Counted from the stretch's first letter, positions 24,202-34,241 are shown. The stretch is 64,000 nucleotides of DNA from Bacteroidales bacterium (GCA_016936665.1 JAFGXI010000017.1:84146-148145); one strand, 5' to 3'. Notes: generated by a model from the letters alone, not told the origin. Numbers and translations: made by a program.

Positions 24202-27200
24202 GTGAAAAAAGTTTCTTTTAATGTTAAAACCGTTAGTTTAGAAAGGAGTCACTTAATTGAAGCCAGTGCCGGTACCGGCAAAACATATTCGATTGCCTTA
24301 TTGGTTTTGCGTTTAATTATGGAATCCGGGATAGATGTGAAACAAATATTGATGGTTACTTTCACAAATGCAGCAGTGGCTGAGCTACAAACAAGAATTC
24401 GTATTTTTATTAAGCAAGCCTATTTATATACTACGGAAGAAGAACTTCCAAAAGAACTCATAATTAAAGAATTAGTCGACGATGCCTTTAAGAAGAAAAA
24501 CAAAAAAGATGTCGGTCATTTTTTAAAAGGAGCTGTTCTAAATCTGGACGAATTAAGTGTTTCTACGATACATAGCTTTTGCCAAACTACCTTATCGGAA
24601 TATGCTTTCGAAACCGATCAGCTTTCCGGACAAGAGTTGATTGCCAATAGCAGCGAGTGGATAGAAAAAGTGAGTAACGAATTTTGGAGACAATATTTCT
24701 CAACTCTACCTGAAGCTATTTTACAGAATTTATTTGATGCCGGCTTTAATAAAAGCTGGATTAATATCGCTATTCAGAAAGCAGCCGAACAGAAAAAAAT
24801 AGCACATACAAAAAAGATCAGCTTAGAAGAATTTCGAAAAAAACTAGACGCAAATCATTTAAAGAGCGAAAACATATATAAGCAATATTTAAACATTTAT
24901 CAATCTGAAGACCTCTTGGCTCGTAAGGATTACAGGAAATATATCGAAAATAATTTACTTATATTTAAAAATAAATCAGAGCAACTTTGGCAATTTTTTC
25001 TGAGCAAAAAATCACCTTCTAGTTTTGAAAAAATTTATCCGGAGATAGCCTCTTTGGTCGATACTTATTGGGATCTTCAAAATGATAAAAATTCACTTGC
25101 AAAACAATTTATATCGTGTCAATTATCGGAAATAACCGAGAAAGCACTGCCCTTTTTAAATCAGATAAAAACAAAGCACAATGCATTGGCTTTCGACGAT
25201 TTGATTCTGAAATTGCATAAAGCTGTAAAAGGCCCCAAATACGAGATGCTTCGAACAGAACTTCAGAAAAAATTTAAAGCTGTTTTTATCGATGAGTTTC
25301 AAGACACTGATGCGCTCCAATACGAAATATTTTATCGCATTTATATTATTGAATCCAAAACCCCGATCTTTTTTATTGGAGATCCTAAACAGGCCATCTA
25401 TGCATTTAGAGGCGCCGATATCGACACCTATAAGCTGGCTACAAAACAGATGCAGAATAAGCATAGCATGAGGGTCAATTATCGGTCGGACGAGCTTTTG
25501 GTAGAACGTATGAATCGCTTGTATGAGAAGGTTCAAAATCCGTTTTTCGATATGGCTATTAATTATGAAGAAGTAATTGGCCAACATAGCGATCGTAAAA
25601 TTATTTTTGAGAAACAAGCACTCGCTCCGTTTCAATTCATGGTATGTAAAAATTGGCCTACATTGATAGAACAAGTGGGCGCGTACATTCATAAGCTTTT
25701 AACAAATCCATATTACATAAAAGGAAAACGAATTGCGAGCCCAGACATTGCTATTTTAGTTCGCAAAAAGGCTCATGGAGACATGATGCAAGTACATTTG
25801 TCGAAGATTGGAATCCCGAGTGTTTTTATTAACGATGCATTGGTAACAGAAAGCGAACAAGCCAAAGATATACTCTATTTAATCGAATGCATAGCAAAAC
25901 CAAATAAGGCCAATTTAAGCCGCGTGTTCATAGGTGGATTATTCAATTATTCACCCGAGGAGGTTCTTCACTATCAGTTCGACGACGATATTGCCATTTT
26001 TAGAAAAGCGCTTACTGTATGGGAGTTTAACGGAGTTTATAGTAGCCTTAATTTAATTTTAGCACACTATAATATTAAAAATAAATTAATAGAATTTAGC
26101 GAAAATGGAGAGCGGATTCTAACCAATATTCAGCAATTGGCTGAAATATTAAACGAAGCTGAAAATGAGAATCAATATAGAGTACCCGCATTGATAGCTT
26201 GGTATAAAAAACTGGTTAATGGAAGAACTAAAGGCACAGAGGCATACCAAAAAAGGATAGAAACAGACGAACAATCTATTAATATTTTAACCATTCATAA
26301 GAGTAAAGGGCTTGCTTTTAAAATTGTTTTTAATATTGATTTAGATTTAGAGCAAGATTTTAGTTCAAAACACAAAAGTATTGAGTATAAAAACAAGCAA
26401 TTAGAATCGATGATTTCCTTCGAGATTACAGAAGAGGAGAAAGAGCAATACCAAATACAAAATGCGCAAGAAAACCGTCGGTTAATCTATGTTGCTTTAA
26501 CTAGAGCCGAATATTTGAATTTTATTTTTTCGAGAGGGGGAAACAATAGTTTCAGCGAATTTCATCAAGCACTCTTAAATTCGGATATTTCCGATCAACT
26601 GGCCGAAATAAAAGACATCGACATAAAATACACACAAACTGTAAAAGACAACCCACCGTTAAAAATATTCAAACAAACAATACACAAGCAATGGAATATT
26701 ACCAGTTATAGTCAAATTGCAGATACACACCATCAGCAAATAGAAAAAGAAGATCGGCAATACAACGATCGATTTGAGAAATTTATTTTCGAAACCATGC
26801 CTAAAGGAGCAATGCTTGGAAATTTTCTTCACGAATTAATGGAGCAGTGCGACTTTAATTCGACTGAGCACTCCAGTATCATCGAAGCTTTAGGAGAAAG
26901 AAAATACCATTTAATATACCATGCAGAGCATAAATTATATTACAACGAACTTATTAATCAGGTCCTCAGCTGCCAACTTGAAAGCTTGCCTTTTAAACTA
27001 AAAGCTCTTGATGCGAAAAGGAAAAAGCATGAGTTAGAATTTTATTTCCATTTCAATCGTTTAAATATTGAACAAATTCGAGCTAGATGGCCACACATTA
27101 ACACAGAGCAAGACTTTAACAACGAAGGTGTAATGCATGGCTATATCGATTTAATGTTTGAACACAATGAGCAATTTTTTATTCTCGATTGGAAATCGAA

Positions 27201-27468
27201 TTTTTTAGGCAACAGTATTGAAAAATACGATACAATTTATCTTGAGCAAGCCATGACTAATAATCAATACCACTTGCAATATCTAGTCTATTGTTTAGCT
27301 ATTTATCGTTATCTGAATCAGAAAATCGATCGGTTCGATTGGGATACTATGTTTGGAGGCGTCCTTTATATTTTTATGAGAGGATGTAGAGCAGATAAAA
27401 AAAGTGGCGTCTTTTTTACAAAGCCTCCACTTACAGATATTTTATTTCTCGAACAAATTCTAAAATAG
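24202..27468 (+). CDS. recB: RecB: helicase/nuclease subunit of exodeoxyribonuclease V
   Basis: The 1088-residue UvrD-type helicase starts with GTG. Walker A is EASAGTGKT (~21-29). Walker B is VFIDEFQDTD, and motif III is FFIGDPKQAIYAFRGAD. Motif VI is RLIYVALTRAEY. The C-terminal nuclease domain has ILDWKSNFLG (Asp ~996, Lys) followed by YHLQYLVYCLAIYRYL, very like the RecB DYKSNWLG/YDLQY pattern rather than AddA. It belongs to the RecBCD complex that processes double-strand breaks. E. coli RecB is ~1180 aa, so this is a compact form. No recC or recD is adjacent. It ends 1 base from the convergent lpxA. Confidence 0.9.
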   Translation: MKKVSFNVKTVSLERSHLIEASAGTGKTYSIALLVLRLIMESGIDVKQILMVTFTNAAVAELQTRIRIFIKQAYLYTTEEELPKELIIKELVDDAFKKKNKKDVGHFLKGAVLNLDELSVSTIHSFCQTTLSEYAFETDQLSGQELIANSSEWIEKVSNEFWRQYFSTLPEAILQNLFDAGFNKSWINIAIQKAAEQKKIAHTKKISLEEFRKKLDANHLKSENIYKQYLNIYQSEDLLARKDYRKYIENNLLIFKNKSEQLWQFFLSKKSPSSFEKIYPEIASLVDTYWDLQNDKNSLAKQFISCQLSEITEKALPFLNQIKTKHNALAFDDLILKLHKAVKGPKYEMLRTELQKKFKAVFIDEFQDTDALQYEIFYRIYIIESKTPIFFIGDPKQAIYAFRGADIDTYKLATKQMQNKHSMRVNYRSDELLVERMNRLYEKVQNPFFDMAINYEEVIGQHSDRKIIFEKQALAPFQFMVCKNWPTLIEQVGAYIHKLLTNPYYIKGKRIASPDIAILVRKKAHGDMMQVHLSKIGIPSVFINDALVTESEQAKDILYLIECIAKPNKANLSRVFIGGLFNYSPEEVLHYQFDDDIAIFRKALTVWEFNGVYSSLNLILAHYNIKNKLIEFSENGERILTNIQQLAEILNEAENENQYRVPALIAWYKKLVNGRTKGTEAYQKRIETDEQSINILTIHKSKGLAFKIVFNIDLDLEQDFSSKHKSIEYKNKQLESMISFEITEEEKEQYQIQNAQENRRLIYVALTRAEYLNFIFSRGGNNSFSEFHQALLNSDISDQLAEIKDIDIKYTQTVKDNPPLKIFKQTIHKQWNITSYSQIADTHHQQIEKEDRQYNDRFEKFIFETMPKGAMLGNFLHELMEQCDFNSTEHSSIIEALGERKYHLIYHAEHKLYYNELINQVLSCQLESLPFKLKALDAKRKKHELEFYFHFNRLNIEQIRARWPHINTEQDFNNEGVMHGYIDLMFEHNEQFFILDWKSNFLGNSIEKYDTIYLEQAMTNNQYHLQYLVYCLAIYRYLNQKIDRFDWDTMFGGVLYIFMRGCRADKKSGVFFTKPPLTDILFLEQILK

Positions 27469-27469
27469 A

Positions 27470-28252
27470 CTAATCGTCGAAATAGCCTTTCATTAAACCT
27501 CTTTCGCTCGATCTAAAAAATAAAATAATTTCATCTCTTTCTTTAGAGGCCGGCATTTCAGCTTCGATACGTTCAATGGCCTTTTTATTGTTCAAGCCTC
27601 TTTGGTATAAGAATCTGTAAATTTCTTGTATTTCGTTTATTTTATCGTTTGAGTAACCTCTTCTTCTTAAGCCAATTGAGTTAACTCCGGCATAAGACAA
27701 AGGCATTCTGCCAGCTTTAACGAATGGAGGAACATCTTTACCAACAAACGATCCACCAGACAACATGGTATGTCCTCCTATGTGTACAAACTGATGTATA
27801 GCCGAAACACCACCAATAATTGCCCAATCGTCTATTACAACCTCGCCGGCTACTTGCACGCTATTGGCTAAAATGACGTGATCGCCAATAATAGCATCGT
27901 GAGCAATATGAACATATGCCATTAATAAAGTATTGCTTCCTACTATTGTTTTCCCTTTAGAAGCTGTTCCTCTGTTAATGGTAACACATTCTCTAATTGT
28001 TGTGTTATCGCCAATTATTGCAACTGTTTTTTCGCCATCGAACTTCAAGTCTTGAGGTTCAGCTGCAATTACAGCTCCCGGATAGATTTTACAGTTTTCT
28101 CCTATCCTTGCACCCGACATGATGGTTACATTAGACCCAATCCAAGTCCCTTTACCAATCACAACATCCTTATCGATAGTTACAAAAGGTTCAATTACAA
28201 CATTTTCTGCTACCTGGGCATCTGGATGAACGTATGAAAGAGGTTGTCTCAT
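27470..28252 (-). CDS. lpxA: UDP-N-acetylglucosamine acyltransferase LpxA
   Basis: The 260-residue left-handed beta-helix protein of hexapeptide repeats is followed by a helical C-terminus. The catalytic His is His118 in AYVHIAHDAIIGD. It catalyses the first step of lipid A synthesis, 3-O-acylation of UDP-GlcNAc. The residue window GGVSAIHQFVHIGGHTMLSGGS matches LpxA. It lies 30 bases downstream of lpxC-fabZ and is co-transcribed with it, so the first two lipid A enzymes are made together. Confidence 0.97.
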   Translation of the reverse strand: MRQPLSYVHPDAQVAENVVIEPFVTIDKDVVIGKGTWIGSNVTIMSGARIGENCKIYPGAVIAAEPQDLKFDGEKTVAIIGDNTTIRECVTINRGTASKGKTIVGSNTLLMAYVHIAHDAIIGDHVILANSVQVAGEVVIDDWAIIGGVSAIHQFVHIGGHTMLSGGSFVGKDVPPFVKAGRMPLSYAGVNSIGLRRRGYSNDKINEIQEIYRFLYQRGLNNKKAIERIEAEMPASKERDEIILFFRSSERGLMKGYFDD

Positions 28253-28282
28253 TGTTTTTTGTATAAAATGTTTATTAAATAG

Positions 28283-29683
28283 CTACACGACTGTTTTAAC
28301 AACCTGAGCCATCATTTCTGCTTCTGTAACCATGGTTTCGCCAACAAATGCCTGTGCTTTCATTTGCGCAATTCCTCTCCTAAACGGAGCCATTAACGAC
28401 AATTTAAAAACTAAAGTATCGCCAGGAACTACTTTTTTCTTGAATTTAACTCCGTCAATTTTCATAAAATAAGTAGAGTAGTTTTCCGGATCTGGAACTG
28501 AATTAAGCACTAAAATTCCGCCGGTTTGAGCCATTGCTTCAATTATAAGAACTCCTGGCATAACAGGTTCTGCAGGAAAATGTCCCACAAAAAAAGGCTC
28601 GTTTGAAGTAACATTTTTTACACCGATAATCGAACTTTCATCCATTTGCATGATTTTATCGACCAATAAAAAAGGATAGCGATGAGGGAGTGTTTGTTTT
28701 ATTCTGTTGACGTCGAAAAGAGGCTCTGCATTTAAATCAATATCTGGAGCTGCGGTGCCAGACATTTGTTTTTTAATAATTTTTCTAATTTTAAGAGCAA
28801 ACTCAACATTAGATTTATGACCTGGCCTACGGGCAAAAATCCTGCCTTTAAGTCTATAACCTATTAATGCTAAATCGCCAATAACATCGAGCAATTTATG
28901 TCGAGCTGGTTCATTTGGATATGCCAACTCTAAATTATTCAATATTCCTTGTTCAGGAACAACTTCTACTTTTTCTTGATTGAAAAACTGAGCTAAACGA
29001 TCTAATGTTTCTTTGCTTACTTCTTTATCGACGATAACGATAGCATTGCTTAAATCGCCTCCTTTAACAAGATTGTTGTTTACCAAAAACTCTAGTTCGT
29101 GTAAAAACACAAAAGTTCTGGCTTTAGCAATTTCGGAAGGAAAGTCTGATATTTTGTTTAAGCTGGCATATTGGTTGGTTAAAACGTCCGAGTTATAATC
29201 TACCAATACATTTAGACTGTAGTTCTCGTCGGCAACAGCTAAGTATTCTACATTTTTATCCGGATCGACGTGTCCAATATTGTCTTTTATCTCGAAATAT
29301 TCGCGCTCGGCTTCTTGCTCCAAAAATTCGACTTTCTGAAGACCTTCGATAAAATCGATCGAATTCCCTTTTAAAATAGGCACTTCCGGCCCATCAATTT
29401 CTAAATAGATATTATCGAGTTCTAAGCCATAAACAGCTGCTAGAGCATGCTCGATAGTGCTAACTTTTGCTCCATTTTGCTCGATAGTTGTTCCTCTCGA
29501 AGTATCGGTAACAAACTCTGCCAAAGCTTTAATATGAGGCTGCCCTTCTAAATCGGTTCTTATAAAGACATATCCTGTATTTTCCGGAGCTGGTTTAAAA
29601 GTAAGGGTTGTCTCAACACCAGTATGTAATCCTTTTCCTATAAAAGAAACCGGCTTTGAAATTGTTCTTTGCATTACTGCCAT
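28283..29683 (-). CDS. lpxC: LpxC-FabZ fusion: UDP-acyl-GlcNAc deacetylase and hydroxyacyl-ACP dehydratase
   Basis: Start chosen at the ATG at 29683 (466 aa, MAVMQRTISK); a frame from 29716 would start inside the -7 box. Residues ~1-300 are LpxC (GKGLHTGVETTL; zinc ligands in STIEHALAA and ARHKLLDVIGDL). Residues ~320-466 are FabZ (LPHRYPFLLVDKI; catalytic GHFPAEPVMPG and IEAMAQTGG). This fusion is standard in Bacteroidota: LpxC commits to lipid A synthesis and FabZ makes the unsaturated acyl chains for fatty acids. M15 at 29674 is an alternative start. Confidence 0.96.
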   Translation of the reverse strand: MAVMQRTISKPVSFIGKGLHTGVETTLTFKPAPENTGYVFIRTDLEGQPHIKALAEFVTDTSRGTTIEQNGAKVSTIEHALAAVYGLELDNIYLEIDGPEVPILKGNSIDFIEGLQKVEFLEQEAEREYFEIKDNIGHVDPDKNVEYLAVADENYSLNVLVDYNSDVLTNQYASLNKISDFPSEIAKARTFVFLHELEFLVNNNLVKGGDLSNAIVIVDKEVSKETLDRLAQFFNQEKVEVVPEQGILNNLELAYPNEPARHKLLDVIGDLALIGYRLKGRIFARRPGHKSNVEFALKIRKIIKKQMSGTAAPDIDLNAEPLFDVNRIKQTLPHRYPFLLVDKIMQMDESSIIGVKNVTSNEPFFVGHFPAEPVMPGVLIIEAMAQTGGILVLNSVPDPENYSTYFMKIDGVKFKKKVVPGDTLVFKLSLMAPFRRGIAQMKAQAFVGETMVTEAEMMAQVVKTVV

Positions 29684-29713
29684 AGAATCGTACTCATTCT
29701 GATTAATAATGCG

Positions 29714-29721
29714 CAAAGATA
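29714..29721 (-). promoter_or_regulatory. Promoter -7 element of lpxC-fabZ and lpxA
   Basis: TATCTTTG on the minus strand (TAnnTTTG). It overlaps the first possible ATG at 29716 and so decides for the downstream start at 29683, with a leader of about 26 bases. Confidence 0.6.
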
Positions 29722-29830
29722 AGCTTTTGAACTAATTTATGAAACCATCAATTAATTTAAATTTAAAACTGTGGATATAAACCACATGAATTTAATCTGA
29801 TAAATAATTCTGGTTTGTTAATTTTAAAAT

Positions 29831-30871
29831 TTACCGATCAATTTCGAGGGCTTTTAAAGCTTTCTCTAACTCTTGAATTTTTTGAGCAAGTTCTGGTAAT
29901 TTTTTAAAATAAACCGAAGACTTCTGGAAGTTTCTCAGCTCCATAGCTGGAGAGCCCTGCATCACTTTTCCGGGAACTTTAACATTGTTACTTAATCCGG
30001 CTTGAGCGGCGATAATAGTACCATCCGATATTGTGAGATGACCAACAATGCCAACTTGGCCTGCAATCATACAATTTTTACCGATTTTTGTTGAACCGGA
30101 AACCCCGGTTTGTGCTGCAATAACAGTATTATTGCCAATTTCTACATTGTGCGCTATTTGAACTAGATTGTCGATTTTCACACCATCTGCAATTCTTGTA
30201 GAACCCATAGTGGCTCTATCTATGCAGGAATTCGCACCTATCTCTACAAAATCGCCAAGCACAACATTTCCAACTTGAGGAATTTTTTTGTATTTACCGT
30301 CGCTTTGGGGAGCGAATCCAAAACCTTCTGCTCCAACAACGGTTCCCGAATGTATATAGCACGATTTTCCTATTATTGTATCGTAATAAATACTGACACC
30401 TGAACGAATTTCAGTATTATCGCCAATTGTAACGTTATCGCCTACCGATACATTGTTGTGGATTTTAACATTATTTCCAATTTTAACATGATTACCAATC
30501 GTTGAAAAATGACCTAAAAAAAGATTTTCTCCAATTTCTGCAGATTCAGCAATAAATGAATTTGCGCTTATTCCTGATTCTTGAAACCTGTTTTGCTGAT
30601 ACAATTCTAATAAGGAAGCAAAGCTCTCATATGCATTATCTACACGAATTAAGGTTGCTTTAACGTCTTTTTCAGGTACAAAATCTTTGTTAACTAATAC
30701 TATGCTAGATTCTGTGGTGTATAGGTAAGAATTGTATTTAGGGTTAGCTAAAAAAGAAAGCATTCCATGCTTCCCCTCTTCAATCTTTGCAATGTTATTG
30801 ACTTCTACTTTAGGATCTCCTTCAATTGTACCGTTTAAGAATCCGGCGATCATCTCTGCTGAAAAATTCAT
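29831..30871 (-). CDS. lpxD: UDP-3-O-acylglucosamine N-acyltransferase LpxD
   Basis: 346 residues: an N-terminal uridine-binding domain (~1-100, AEMIAGFLNGTIEGD, MLSFLANPKYNSYLY), hexapeptide beta-helix repeats (~110-315) and a C-terminal helix (~318-346). The catalytic His lies in LVQIAHNVEIGNNT. It catalyses the third step of lipid A synthesis, N-acylation. It is in the same region and direction as lpxC-fabZ and lpxA but, with 114 bases of spacing to lpxC-fabZ and its own -7 box, can be expressed separately. Confidence 0.97.
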   Translation of the reverse strand: MNFSAEMIAGFLNGTIEGDPKVEVNNIAKIEEGKHGMLSFLANPKYNSYLYTTESSIVLVNKDFVPEKDVKATLIRVDNAYESFASLLELYQQNRFQESGISANSFIAESAEIGENLFLGHFSTIGNHVKIGNNVKIHNNVSVGDNVTIGDNTEIRSGVSIYYDTIIGKSCYIHSGTVVGAEGFGFAPQSDGKYKKIPQVGNVVLGDFVEIGANSCIDRATMGSTRIADGVKIDNLVQIAHNVEIGNNTVIAAQTGVSGSTKIGKNCMIAGQVGIVGHLTISDGTIIAAQAGLSNNVKVPGKVMQGSPAMELRNFQKSSVYFKKLPELAQKIQELEKALKALEIDR

Positions 30872-30887
30872 GCTTTAAAATTTTTTA

Positions 30888-30895
30888 CAAAAGTA
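30888..30895 (-). promoter_or_regulatory. Promoter -7 element of lpxD
   Basis: TACTTTTG on the minus strand (TAnnTTTG), giving a leader of ~13 bases before the lpxD ATG at 30871. Confidence 0.55.
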
Positions 30896-30972
30896 ATAAA
30901 AATTCATATGCTATTACCCATTGGTTAATTCACATACAATTATAAGTCTTGTAAAAGCCTTGAATTTTGTAG

Positions 30973-32232
30973 TTAAATTACTTGCTTAGGATATAGTAAA
31001 AATCGCTTTTCGATAACTTTCGAAAGTGCCGATAGATCTAAAATATCTGACGCATCGGCTATATCAACAAGTTGTTTGTTTTTTTGTATGATATTAATTC
31101 TATCGTCGAATCTACTGTACGCATTATTTCTAATAGTACCTGTCATCACAAAGTATTCCAGATCACGGTTATTAATATTGAAATAGGCTTTAACCTTTTG
31201 GTTAACTCGATCAATTTCTTCCGAATTGAATGCTTGATTTTGTAGCTCAACATGAAAAAACTGCCGATCGATTAAACTGCGACTTAAAAAGGACAATATA
31301 GAATCTTTGTGATTTCTCCATACTTTAATGGCAGCTAATAAATCGTTATCGTCCAATTCGGTGAATAATTCTAAAACACTCGCTTTTTTGTTGCCAATAT
31401 TCACATCTGTTAAGAAATGTAAATCGCTTTGCGATAGATGATTATACAAGAAAAATTTCAGAGCAGGTGTAGCAAATAAATCCTCTTTCTGATCTGCTAG
31501 ATATTTTGCTCTTTGTAAGACTTTTAATAAAAGCTGTTCTGCGCCTATCACTGTTTTATGTAAATACACTTGCCAATACATAAGTCTGCGGGCGATTAAA
31601 AATTTCTCGACAGAATATATACCTTTACTTTCGACCACTAGCTTGTTCTCGTGAACTTGCAACATTTTTAAAATTCGATCCGAACCTACAATCCCTTCCG
31701 AAACTCCAGTGAAAAAACTATCTCTTAACAAATAATCTAATCGATCGACATCTAACTGACTTGATACCAATTGATGCAAAAAATGTTTTTTGTGTTTATC
31801 TCTAAAAATCGAAATGGCTTGTTCAAGGCGACCTTCGAGCTGTTGATTAAAAAAGTTCATCAACTCTAAAGAGATTTTTTCGTGCGATATGCCTCCAACA
31901 ATTGTTTTTTCGAGAGAATGAGAAAATGGCCCATGACCTATATCATGAAGCAGAATCGCTAATACTGCTCCACGGTATTCGTCTTCCGAAATTTCGATAC
32001 CTTTCGAAATAAGTGTGTCGAGCGCCAAAGTCATTAAGTGGGTTGCTCCCAACGTATGTTGAAAACGAGAATGAATAGCACCCGGGTATACATAATATGT
32101 TAAACCCAATTGCTTTATTCGGCGCAATCGCTGAAAATAAGGATGCTCAATTACATTAAAAGCAGCACCTTTAGGAATATTAATAAATCCATAAACAGGG
32201 TCGTTGAGTATCTTTTTCTTTTCGATTGACAT
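30973..32232 (-). CDS. HD-domain phosphohydrolase (dNTPase/SAMHD1-like)
   Basis: The 419-residue cytosolic protein has an HD metal site: RFQHTLGATH (first His), LLHDIGHGPFSHS (HD pair) and DVDRLDYLLRD (final Asp). The N-terminal block DPVYGFINIP with HPYFQRLRRIKQLG is typical of SAMHD1-like HD proteins that hydrolyse (d)NTPs or act as nucleotidases. The substrate cannot be read from sequence. It is divergent from glnS, and its -7 box lies so close to the ATG that the leader would be only a few bases. Confidence 0.88.
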   Translation of the reverse strand: MSIEKKKILNDPVYGFINIPKGAAFNVIEHPYFQRLRRIKQLGLTYYVYPGAIHSRFQHTLGATHLMTLALDTLISKGIEISEDEYRGAVLAILLHDIGHGPFSHSLEKTIVGGISHEKISLELMNFFNQQLEGRLEQAISIFRDKHKKHFLHQLVSSQLDVDRLDYLLRDSFFTGVSEGIVGSDRILKMLQVHENKLVVESKGIYSVEKFLIARRLMYWQVYLHKTVIGAEQLLLKVLQRAKYLADQKEDLFATPALKFFLYNHLSQSDLHFLTDVNIGNKKASVLELFTELDDNDLLAAIKVWRNHKDSILSFLSRSLIDRQFFHVELQNQAFNSEEIDRVNQKVKAYFNINNRDLEYFVMTGTIRNNAYSRFDDRINIIQKNKQLVDIADASDILDLSALSKVIEKRFLLYPKQVI

Positions 32233-32239
32233 GATCGAA

Positions 32240-32247
32240 CAAAATTA
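32240..32247 (-). promoter_or_regulatory. Promoter -7 element of the HD hydrolase gene
   Basis: TAATTTTG on the minus strand (TAnnTTTG), separated by 7 bases from the ATG at 32232. The predicted leader is ~0-5 bases. Confidence 0.5.
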
Positions 32248-32311
32248 ATTCTAATTCTCCTGAAACAAAAACCTTATTCGATAATATACTGTCACAATTC
32301 TGAAAAAAAAG

Positions 32312-32319
32312 TACCTTTG
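32312..32319 (+). promoter_or_regulatory. Promoter -7 element of glnS
   Basis: TACCTTTG (TAnnTTTG). A GTG start at 32319 would overlap the box itself, so translation must begin at the ATG at 32391. Confidence 0.58.
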
Positions 32320-32390
32320 TGAGTTCATCGAAAATCGAAATTATTTTCGATACATACATCGTTTCGCACTTTAAAAAGAAATTGTTTTAT

Positions 32391-34091
32391 ATGACAACAA
32401 ATGAGTCAAAAACAGAGAAAAGCTCGTTGAATTTTATTGAGCAAATTATTGAAAAAGATTTAAAAGAAGGGAAAAATAACAAAGCAATACATGTTCGATT
32501 TCCGCCAGAGCCTAACGGCTATTTACATATTGGACATGCTAAATCGATTTGTTTAAATTTCGGATTGGCAGAAGCATACGATGGCACATGTAATTTACGT
32601 TTCGACGATACCAATCCCTCCAAAGAAAATATCGAATATGTGGAGTCTATTAAAAAAGATATAGAGTGGCTTGGATTTAAATGGCACGAGCAACCCAAAT
32701 TTACGTCCGATTACTTCGAGCAATTATATCAATACGCTATCTCGATGATTAAAGCAGGACACGCCTACGTTTGCGAACAATCGGCCGAAGAAATTGCTGA
32801 GTATAAGGGTACACCCACTACTGCGGGAAAAGAGAGCACTTGGAGAAATCGTCCTATTGATGAAAGTTTGGAGTGGTTCGAGAAAATGAAAAACGGAGAA
32901 GTTGAAGAAGGGAAAATGTCCTTGCGGGCAAAAATTGACATGAGTTCTCCAAACATGCATTTGCGCGATCCATTAATGTATAGAATTAAAAGAGCCTCGC
33001 ACCATAGAACCGGCAACGATTGGAACATTTACCCAATGTACGATTTTGCACACGGACAGTCCGATTACATTGAAGGTATTACACATTCGATTTGTACTTT
33101 AGAGTTCGAAGTACACCGTCCGCTTTACGATTGGTTTTTAGATCAAATTATAGAAGAAGGACACATTCGCCCTCGACAAATAGAATTTGCCCGATTGAAT
33201 TTAAGCTACACTGTAATGTCGAAAAGGAAGCTTTTACAATTGGTTGAAGAGGGTCATGTCAGCGGATGGGACGATCCGAGAATGCCAACTATATCAGGCA
33301 TCAGAAGAAGAGGATATACCCCTAAGTCAATGCGAACTTTTGCAGAAATGATTGGCGTGGCAAAGCGTGATAACATGATTGACTTAGGAAAACTAGAATT
33401 CGCCGTAAGAGAAGATCTTAATAAAATTGCCTTGCGAAGAATGGCCGTAATGGATCCTTTAAAAGTTGTCATTACCAATTATCCGGAAAACAAAATAGAA
33501 CATTTACCTGCGGTGAATAACCCGGAAGATGAGACTGCTGGAGAACGAATGATTCCGTTTAGTCGGGAAATCTACATCGAACGAGAAGATTTTATGGAAG
33601 ATGCTCCTAAAAAATTCTTCCGATTATCGGTAGGGCGAGAAGTTCGTTTGCGTTATGCCTACTTCATTACATGTAACGAAGTGATTAAAAATGAGCAAGG
33701 AGAAATAGTTGAACTACGAGCAACTTACGATCCAGAGTCGAAAGGAGGAAAATCTCCGGACGGAAGAAAAGTAAAAGGAACTCTACACTGGGTTTCTGCT
33801 CAAGAAAATAAGCAAGCACAAATCAATATATACGACCGCTTGTTTAATGTAGAAGATCCTCAGAAGATAGAAAATGGTCAGAATTTCTTAGATAATTTAA
33901 ATCCTGATTCGTTAAAAACAATTACTGCCTTTGTTGAGCCATCATTGGGAGAAAGTCGAATCGGTGAGCATTTCCAGTTTGAACGCATCGGCTATTTCTG
34001 TCCTGACTACGATTCGAAACCTAATCAATTGATTTTTAACAAAACCGTTGGTTTAAAAGATTCTTGGGCTAAATTGGCAGACAAAGATTAG
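32391..34091 (+). CDS. glnS: Glutaminyl-tRNA synthetase
   Basis: Start at the ATG at 32391 (566 aa), because the longer frame from GTG 32319 overlaps the promoter. Class I synthetase with PPEPNGYLHIGHAK (HIGH motif, ~39-52), RFDDTNPSKEN and the KMSKS-like VMSKRK. GYLHIGHAKSICLNFG distinguishes GlnRS from GluRS. The C-terminal beta-barrel anticodon domains are present (~340-560). It charges tRNA-Gln directly, so the organism need not depend on the GatCAB amidation route for Gln. A terminator follows at 34114-34147. Confidence 0.97.
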   Translation: MTTNESKTEKSSLNFIEQIIEKDLKEGKNNKAIHVRFPPEPNGYLHIGHAKSICLNFGLAEAYDGTCNLRFDDTNPSKENIEYVESIKKDIEWLGFKWHEQPKFTSDYFEQLYQYAISMIKAGHAYVCEQSAEEIAEYKGTPTTAGKESTWRNRPIDESLEWFEKMKNGEVEEGKMSLRAKIDMSSPNMHLRDPLMYRIKRASHHRTGNDWNIYPMYDFAHGQSDYIEGITHSICTLEFEVHRPLYDWFLDQIIEEGHIRPRQIEFARLNLSYTVMSKRKLLQLVEEGHVSGWDDPRMPTISGIRRRGYTPKSMRTFAEMIGVAKRDNMIDLGKLEFAVREDLNKIALRRMAVMDPLKVVITNYPENKIEHLPAVNNPEDETAGERMIPFSREIYIEREDFMEDAPKKFFRLSVGREVRLRYAYFITCNEVIKNEQGEIVELRATYDPESKGGKSPDGRKVKGTLHWVSAQENKQAQINIYDRLFNVEDPQKIENGQNFLDNLNPDSLKTITAFVEPSLGESRIGEHFQFERIGYFCPDYDSKPNQLIFNKTVGLKDSWAKLADKD

Positions 34092-34113
34092 ATAAATTAT
34101 ACTATTCTCTACG

Positions 34114-34147
34114 AAAAGGTTGATTGTTAAGCATTCAGCCTTTTTTT
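34114..34147 (+). terminator. Terminator after glnS
   Basis: A 10-bp stem, AAAAGGTTGA / TCAGCCTTTT with one G-T pair, is followed by a seven-T run. Confidence 0.88.
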
Positions 34148-34210
34148 GTTAATATAATTTAAGGAAAGAGTTTTCATCAATCTACTTTAGTTTAATATCG
34201 TTCCTTTTCT

Positions 34211-34218
34211 TAACTTTG
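34211..34218 (+). promoter_or_regulatory. Promoter -7 element of the serS operon
   Basis: TAACTTTG (TAnnTTTG), 23 bases before the serS ATG. TTTAG at 34186-34190 is a possible -33 box with 20-base spacing. Confidence 0.58.
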
Positions 34219-34241
34219 CCCAACTTAAAAATAGAACAGAT

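Noticed and set aside
25156..25692. 178-codon minus-strand frame
   Set aside because: It lies wholly inside recB, antisense to the helicase motifs; shadow of a conserved gene.
32319..32390. Upstream GTG start for glnS
   Set aside because: The GTG overlaps the -7 box TACCTTTG, and the added residues do not belong to GlnRS.
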